64,000 nt of DNA from Streptomyces antnestii (lineage in GTDB: Bacteria; Actinomycetota; Actinomycetes; Streptomycetales; Streptomycetaceae). How positions within the stretch are numbered: position 1 is the first letter of the stretch; each line of letters opens with the position of its first letter. The stretch lies in the NCBI RefSeq assembly GCF_004005495.1, contig NZ_RZYA01000009.1, positions 186,001 to 250,000 on the forward strand, written 5' to 3'. A model generated the notes under the pieces. The model saw only the letters and a list, made by a program, of their open reading frames with translations, was not told the DNA's origin and made no database searches. Shown here in pieces: positions 60,113 through 64,000 of the stretch. Made by a program: the position numbers and the translations under genes.

Positions 60113-62077
60113 ATGGATGACGACCGCTCCGCCGTGCGCCCCTTCATGCACGGCTACGACGCCGCCGCGATCAAGAGCTGGAGCCCCGGGACGGACCGGT
60201 GGGCGCGCCACTTCCGCTCGCGTGTCCCACTGGCGCCGCGCATCGCCCCGTTCCCCGCCACCCAGGCGCACCCGGACCTGGCGACGGGCCCGCAGCTCAT
60301 GAACCTGACCTACGACTACGACGACGCCTTCTTCACGGCCCGCAAGTACGGCGCCGGCTTCGCGCGCCGCCTGCTGCGCTTCTGGCAGTACTCGGACTTC
60401 TACGGCTCCTGGCACGGGCTGCCCGTCGACGGCCCGCCCGCGGACGACCCCGCGCACGGCCTGGTCAACCTGCCCAACCCCGCCTACACGGACGCCGCCC
60501 ACCGCAACGGCGTACGCAGCCTGGGCTGCTGGTTCTGGCCGCGCTCCGGGAACTTCGAGGAGTACCTGGAGCAGCGCGCCGACGGCTCGTTCCCCGTGGC
60601 GGACAAGCTGATCGAGATGGCGGCGTACTTCGGCTTCGACGGCTACTTCATCAACCACGAGGCCGAGACTCCGCCCGGCCAAGCGGCGCGCTTGTACGAC
60701 CTGCTCCGCTCGCTGCGGGAGCGCGCCCCGGAGGGCTTCCACCTCCAGTGGTACGACACGATCACGCCCGACGGGCACCTCGACTACGTCAACCACCTGA
60801 ACGCCGCCAACGCACCCTGGCTGGACGCCGCCGACAGCTTCTTCGCGAACTACTGGATGACGCCCGAAGGCGTCGAGACGTCGGTGGCGACCGCCCTGAA
60901 GCTGGGCCGCGACCCGTACGCGACGGTCTTCCACGGCACGGAGAACGAGCAGTTCGGCTTCGACCCCGACTACGACCCCCGGCTGCTGTTCCCGCCGGGG
61001 GAACCGGCGCGCACGAGCTGGGCGCTGTTCGGTTCGCACTTCGTGAAGGAGCTGGCCCCGCACCACGACGACCCGGACGCGCAGGGCGAGGTGTTCCGGC
61101 GTGAGCGCCGCTACTGGTCGGGGCCGCACGAGGATCCCACCCGCAGCGGGCGCCTCCTCCCCCACGACCGGGAGACACCGCGCGACCGGGACGACCACCG
61201 GGCGTGGGACGGCGTGGCGCACCACATCACCGAGCGGTCGGTCATCGGCTCGTTCCCGTTCGTCACCCGCTTCAACACCGGGCACGGGCGCTCCTTCTTC
61301 CTCGGTGGGCGGCGCGTGGCGGACGGCGACTGGCACAACGCCTCCGTCCAGGACGTGCTGCCGACCTGGCAGTTCTGGACGCGGGCGGAGGGTGCGGGCG
61401 CCGCGTTGTCCGTCGGCTTCGACCACGAGCTCGCGTACGACGGCGGGTCCTCGCTGCTCCTGTCGGGCGAGCCGGGACCGGGTGACGCGACGACGGTACG
61501 TCTCTACAAGACGGCGCTCGACGTGACCGGACCCGAGCGTCTGGCCCTGACCGCCCACGGCACGGACGGCGTCCGCCTGGAGGTGGGGCTGCTGTTCCAG
61601 GACGCCCCCTCGGACTTCACGTGGCTCGCGGCCGGTTCGGGGTCGTCTTCGGAGGCCGGCTGGCACACGACGACGCACGGCCTCGCCCCGTTCCGCGGGA
61701 GGACGATCGCGGCCGTCGGTCTGCGGGTGTCCGCCGCGCACCCCACCCGGTGCGAGGTGCGCGTCGGCGAACTCGCCCTGCTCGACGGCGAGTTGGAATC
61801 ACCCGCCCCACCCCAGGACTTCACCGTCGACGAGGTGCGCACGGAACGCGAGACGACCCACGTCTTCCTGTCGTGGCGCCTGGCCGAGCACGGCGTCCAC
61901 CACTACGACGTACTGCGTGACGACGACGGGAGCTGGCTCGGGCGGATCTACGACGACGTGTACGTGGTGAGCCTGCCGCCGGGGGCCGCGCCCGGCCCCG
62001 GCACGCGGCTGCGGCTCGTGGCGGTCGCCCCGGACGGTACGCGGAGCGCGCCGGCGACGACGGAGATCCCACATTGA
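60113..62077 (+). CDS. GH85 endo-beta-N-acetylglucosaminidase, no signal peptide
   Basis: A 654-residue ENGase cleaving the chitobiose core of N-glycans by substrate-assisted catalysis. The GH85 barrel (about residues 10-330) contains LMNLTYDYDDAFF, GVRSLGCWFWPRSG, the catalytic N-x-E pair Asn181/Glu183 in FDGYFINHEAE, and DSFFANYWM. The rest (about 375-654) is beta-rich with a Fn3-like C-terminus (FTVDEVRTERETTHVFLSWRLAEHGVHHYDVLRDD). The start at ATG 60113 has GGAG with a 7-base gap; a GTG at 60071 is in frame without one. The absence of an export signal implies the substrate is imported first. Confidence 0.9.
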   Translation: MDDDRSAVRPFMHGYDAAAIKSWSPGTDRWARHFRSRVPLAPRIAPFPATQAHPDLATGPQLMNLTYDYDDAFFTARKYGAGFARRLLRFWQYSDFYGSWHGLPVDGPPADDPAHGLVNLPNPAYTDAAHRNGVRSLGCWFWPRSGNFEEYLEQRADGSFPVADKLIEMAAYFGFDGYFINHEAETPPGQAARLYDLLRSLRERAPEGFHLQWYDTITPDGHLDYVNHLNAANAPWLDAADSFFANYWMTPEGVETSVATALKLGRDPYATVFHGTENEQFGFDPDYDPRLLFPPGEPARTSWALFGSHFVKELAPHHDDPDAQGEVFRRERRYWSGPHEDPTRSGRLLPHDRETPRDRDDHRAWDGVAHHITERSVIGSFPFVTRFNTGHGRSFFLGGRRVADGDWHNASVQDVLPTWQFWTRAEGAGAALSVGFDHELAYDGGSSLLLSGEPGPGDATTVRLYKTALDVTGPERLALTAHGTDGVRLEVGLLFQDAPSDFTWLAAGSGSSSEAGWHTTTHGLAPFRGRTIAAVGLRVSAAHPTRCEVRVGELALLDGELESPAPPQDFTVDEVRTERETTHVFLSWRLAEHGVHHYDVLRDDDGSWLGRIYDDVYVVSLPPGAAPGPGTRLRLVAVAPDGTRSAPATTEIPH

Positions 62078-62092
62078 GAGCACGCGTTGCGA

Positions 62093-62116
62093 TGCTGACT
62101 AATTCACCGGTCAGCA
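62093..62116. terminator. Inverted repeat after GH85, possible terminator
   Basis: TGCTGAC (62093-62099) and GTCAGCA (62110-62116) with a 10-base spacer, 16 bases after the GH85 stop. It is short and lacks a U-tract; it could alternatively be a regulator site for the following gene. Confidence 0.4.
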
Positions 62117-62155
62117 CCGCAATACACACATTGATCTGTACTGATGCTCACCCGG

Positions 62156-62187
62156 GTGTTGAGATCTGCTCAACACTGGGTTAGCGT
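62156..62187 (+). promoter_or_regulatory. Leaderless promoter with palindromic operator for the XRE-TetR gene
   Basis: Perfect inverted repeat GTGTTGAG-ATCTG-CTCAACAC (62156-62176) overlaps a -35 TTGAGA (62159-62164). A -10 TAGCGT lies at 62182-62187 after a 17-bp spacer. GTG 62196 follows 8 bases later, so the mRNA is probably leaderless and the gene autoregulated. Confidence 0.75.
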
Positions 62188-62195
62188 CGTCGACC

Positions 62196-63059
62196 GTGGA
62201 GCACGGACACCGAGACGAGAACCGCGACGAGATCGCCGCCCGGGTACGGGAGGTGATCACCGCCGCCGGGGTGAGCCAGCGCGAGTTCGCCCGGCGGATC
62301 GTCATGGACCCCTCGAAGCTGTCCCGGTCCCTGAGCGGCACGCGCCGTTTCACGGCGGCCGAGCTGGCCCGGATCGCCGACGAGGGTCAGGTGGACGCGG
62401 GCCGGCTGCTCGGCTCCAGGCACCGGCCTCCGACCCGCCCGACGGGCACCCCCGTCGCGGTCGAGGGGGGCCGCCCCTCGCAGATCGTGCGCGAGACGGT
62501 CCGCCTCATCGCCGAGCGCGGCTTCCACGCCGTACGGGTCTCCGACATCGCCGAGGCCTGTGCGACCAGCACGGCCGCCATCCACTACCACTTCCCCGGC
62601 CGCGCGGAACTCCTCGAAGCGGCCGTGCGCTGGTGCATGGACGAGGACACCGCGCACCGGGCGGCCCGTACCGCCGAGGCGGCCGACCCGGCCGACGAGC
62701 TGCGCCAGCTCATCGCCCTGCAGACGCCGCGCACCGCGCAGCAGCGCAGGCAGTGGGCGGTGTGGCTCGACCTGTGGGCCGAGGCGGCCCGCTCCACGGC
62801 GGTCGGCCACCTGCACACCGAGTACTACCGGCAGTGGCGCGAGACCGTCGCCGACGTGGTGCGGCGCGGTGTCGCGCAAGGGTCGTTCAGACCCGTCGAC
62901 CCGCAGGCCGCGGCGCTCGCGCTCACCGCCCTGATCGACGGCCTGGCCACCCAGGTCCTCGCCACGGCGCCCGGCGCCCCCGGCACCGACGCCGAGGCGA
63001 TGCACGCGGCGCTGCTCGCGTACGTCGAGACCACCCTCACCGCACCACCCGTCCCCTGA
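62196..63059 (+). CDS. XRE-TetR fusion transcriptional regulator
   Basis: A 287-residue regulator with two DNA-binding domains. Residues about 10-70 form an XRE/Cro-type helix-turn-helix (ITAAGVSQREFARRIVMDPSKLSRSLSGTRRFTAAELARIA). Residues about 92-140 form a TetR N-terminal domain (RPSQIVRETVRLIAERGFHAVRVSDIAEACATSTAAIHYHFPGRAELLEAAV) followed by a BetI-like TetR C-terminal ligand domain (145-280). Such fusions occur in actinomycetes. It starts with a GTG placed next to a promoter carrying a palindrome, and precedes the cleavage-enzyme gene by 66 bases, which it probably controls. Confidence 0.85.
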   Translation: MEHGHRDENRDEIAARVREVITAAGVSQREFARRIVMDPSKLSRSLSGTRRFTAAELARIADEGQVDAGRLLGSRHRPPTRPTGTPVAVEGGRPSQIVRETVRLIAERGFHAVRVSDIAEACATSTAAIHYHFPGRAELLEAAVRWCMDEDTAHRAARTAEAADPADELRQLIALQTPRTAQQRRQWAVWLDLWAEAARSTAVGHLHTEYYRQWRETVADVVRRGVAQGSFRPVDPQAAALALTALIDGLATQVLATAPGAPGTDAEAMHAALLAYVETTLTAPPVP

Positions 63060-63125
63060 TGAGCTGACCTCCCCCCCATCCCCCAGCCCCCCAACGGCCT
63101 TCCGGCCCCAAGGAGCGATGTCCCC

Positions 63126-64000
63126 ATGCCCATGAACCAGGACGTCATCATCACCGCCGCCCTCACCGGCGCCGGAGACACTGTCCGCAAGAGCCCCCAC
63201 GTACCGGTCACGCCCGAGCAGATCGCCCGCTCCGCGGTCGAGGCGGCGGACGCGGGCGCGGCCGAGGTCCACATCCACGTACGCGACCCGGAGACCGGCG
63301 CGCCCTCGCGCGACCCGCGGCTGTACCGCGAGGTCGTCGAGCGGATCAAGGAGACCGGCACCGACGTCGTCATCAACCTTACCGCCGGGATGGGCGGTGA
63401 CCTGGTCGTCGACCCGGACGAGCCGCTGAAGCAGCTGCCGGGCACCGATCTCGTCGGCGGGCTCCAGAGGCTCCCGCACGTCGAGGAACTCCTCCCCGAC
63501 ATCTGCACCCTGGACTGCGGTTCCCTGAACTTCGGCGACGGCAGCAATCTCTACGTCTCCACCCCGGACATGCTGCGCGCGGGCGCCAAGCGCATCCAGG
63601 AGCTGGGCGTACGCCCCGAGTTGGAGATCTTCGACACGGGTCATCTGTGGTTCGCCAAGCAGATGCTGGCCGAAGGGCTGCTCGACGACCCGACCGTCTT
63701 CCAGCTCTGCATGGGCATCCCGTGGGGCGCGCCCGCCGACCCGGGCGTTCTGCAGTCGATGGTCAACATGCTGCCGGAGGGCGCCCAGTGGGCGAGCTTC
63801 GCGCTCGGGCGGATGCAGATGCCGTGGGTCGCGCAGTCCGTCCTGCTCGGCGGGCACGTCCGCGTCGGCCTGGAGGACAACCTGTATCTCGGTAAGGGCT
63901 TCAAGGCCACCAACGCGCAGCTCGTGGAGCGCGCCGTGACGATCGTCGAGGCGATGGGCGCCCGGGTCGCCACCCCGGACGAGGCCCGCCAGAAGCTCGG
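63126..64000 (+). CDS. Beta-keto acid cleavage enzyme (BKACE, DUF849), 3' end outside window
   Basis: About 291 residues are visible of a zinc-dependent enzyme that condenses a beta-keto acid with acetyl-CoA. It opens with QDVIITAALTGAGDTVRKSPHVPVTPEQIARSAVEAADAGAAEVHIHVRDPETG (the HIHVRD metal ligands), then VVINLTAGMGGD, LELEIFDTG-type PELEIFDTGHLWFAKQM and GLEDNLYLGKGFKATNAQLVERA. These are diagnostic for the DUF849/3-keto-5-aminohexanoate cleavage family. AAGGAG lies at 63110-63115; ATG 63126 or ATG 63132 is the start. The regulator upstream is BetI-like, so a carnitine-type substrate (3-dehydrocarnitine) is plausible but unproven. Confidence 0.87.
   Translation, partial: MPMNQDVIITAALTGAGDTVRKSPHVPVTPEQIARSAVEAADAGAAEVHIHVRDPETGAPSRDPRLYREVVERIKETGTDVVINLTAGMGGDLVVDPDEPLKQLPGTDLVGGLQRLPHVEELLPDICTLDCGSLNFGDGSNLYVSTPDMLRAGAKRIQELGVRPELEIFDTGHLWFAKQMLAEGLLDDPTVFQLCMGIPWGAPADPGVLQSMVNMLPEGAQWASFALGRMQMPWVAQSVLLGGHVRVGLEDNLYLGKGFKATNAQLVERAVTIVEAMGARVATPDEARQKL

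Noticed and set aside
58667..61741. 1024-residue open frame on the minus strand opposite the GH5 and GH85 genes
   Set aside because: Shadow frame caused by high third-position GC; composition is Arg/Val/Gly-rich without any domain, while the plus strand has intact catalytic motifs and ribosome sites.

Overview
The window is high-GC actinobacterial chromosome, almost certainly Streptomyces. Supporting signs are the extreme third-position GC (which produces long shadow frames on the opposite strand), many GTG starts with AGGAGG-type ribosome sites, leaderless starts, a DasR-like box, LacI/GH sugar loci and the GCGCCCCT-type intergenic palindromes common in that genus. No phage, plasmid, IS or CRISPR sequence was seen, so this looks like core or near-core chromosome with accessory catabolic cassettes.

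Layout. 1-8.6 kb: the 3' end of argG, an ABC exporter under a SoxR/MerR-type promoter, an enoyl-CoA hydratase, a Tat-exported phosphoesterase with a DasR-like box, a GNAT, an SPFH protein translationally coupled to an NAD-kinase-like protein, and a YceI protein. 9-16 kb: two overlapping JmjC/cupin-like genes, gabT-gabD, a NUDIX hydrolase and an MscS channel. 16-24 kb: a secreted sugar dehydrogenase and a LamG protein behind a LacI-type box, then an Rv2629/Balon-like ribosome hibernation factor, five 121-bp tandem repeats, a P450 and a CBS-domain site-2 protease. 24-28 kb: tRNA-Pro(GGG), DUF309, an MFS pump with an extra C-terminal domain, and a TSUP permease.

28-36.5 kb is a complete fructoside cassette: LacI regulator, family-5 binding lipoprotein, two permeases, two ATPases and a cytosolic GH32. 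36.6-39.4 kb holds acyl-CoA ligase and thiolase under a TetR-like box. 39.5-42.3 kb holds three cobalamin (corrin ring) genes. 42.4-48 kb holds a two-component system and a large NACHT (STAND) NTPase.

48-62 kb is the most interesting region. It repeats the gene order of the fructoside cassette (LacI, binding lipoprotein, permeases B and C, ATPases D and F, hydrolases), but the hydrolases are GH29 (fucosidase), GH84 (hexosaminidase), a GH5_18-like beta-mannosidase and a GH85 endo-beta-N-acetylglucosaminidase. Together these match the linkages of a core N-glycan. I read it as an N-glycan or glycopeptide import and intracellular dismantling locus under one LacI regulator with two operators in the divergent promoter. 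The window ends with an XRE-TetR fusion regulator and the 5' part of a beta-keto acid cleavage enzyme, probably the start of a carnitine-like or amino-acid degradation operon.
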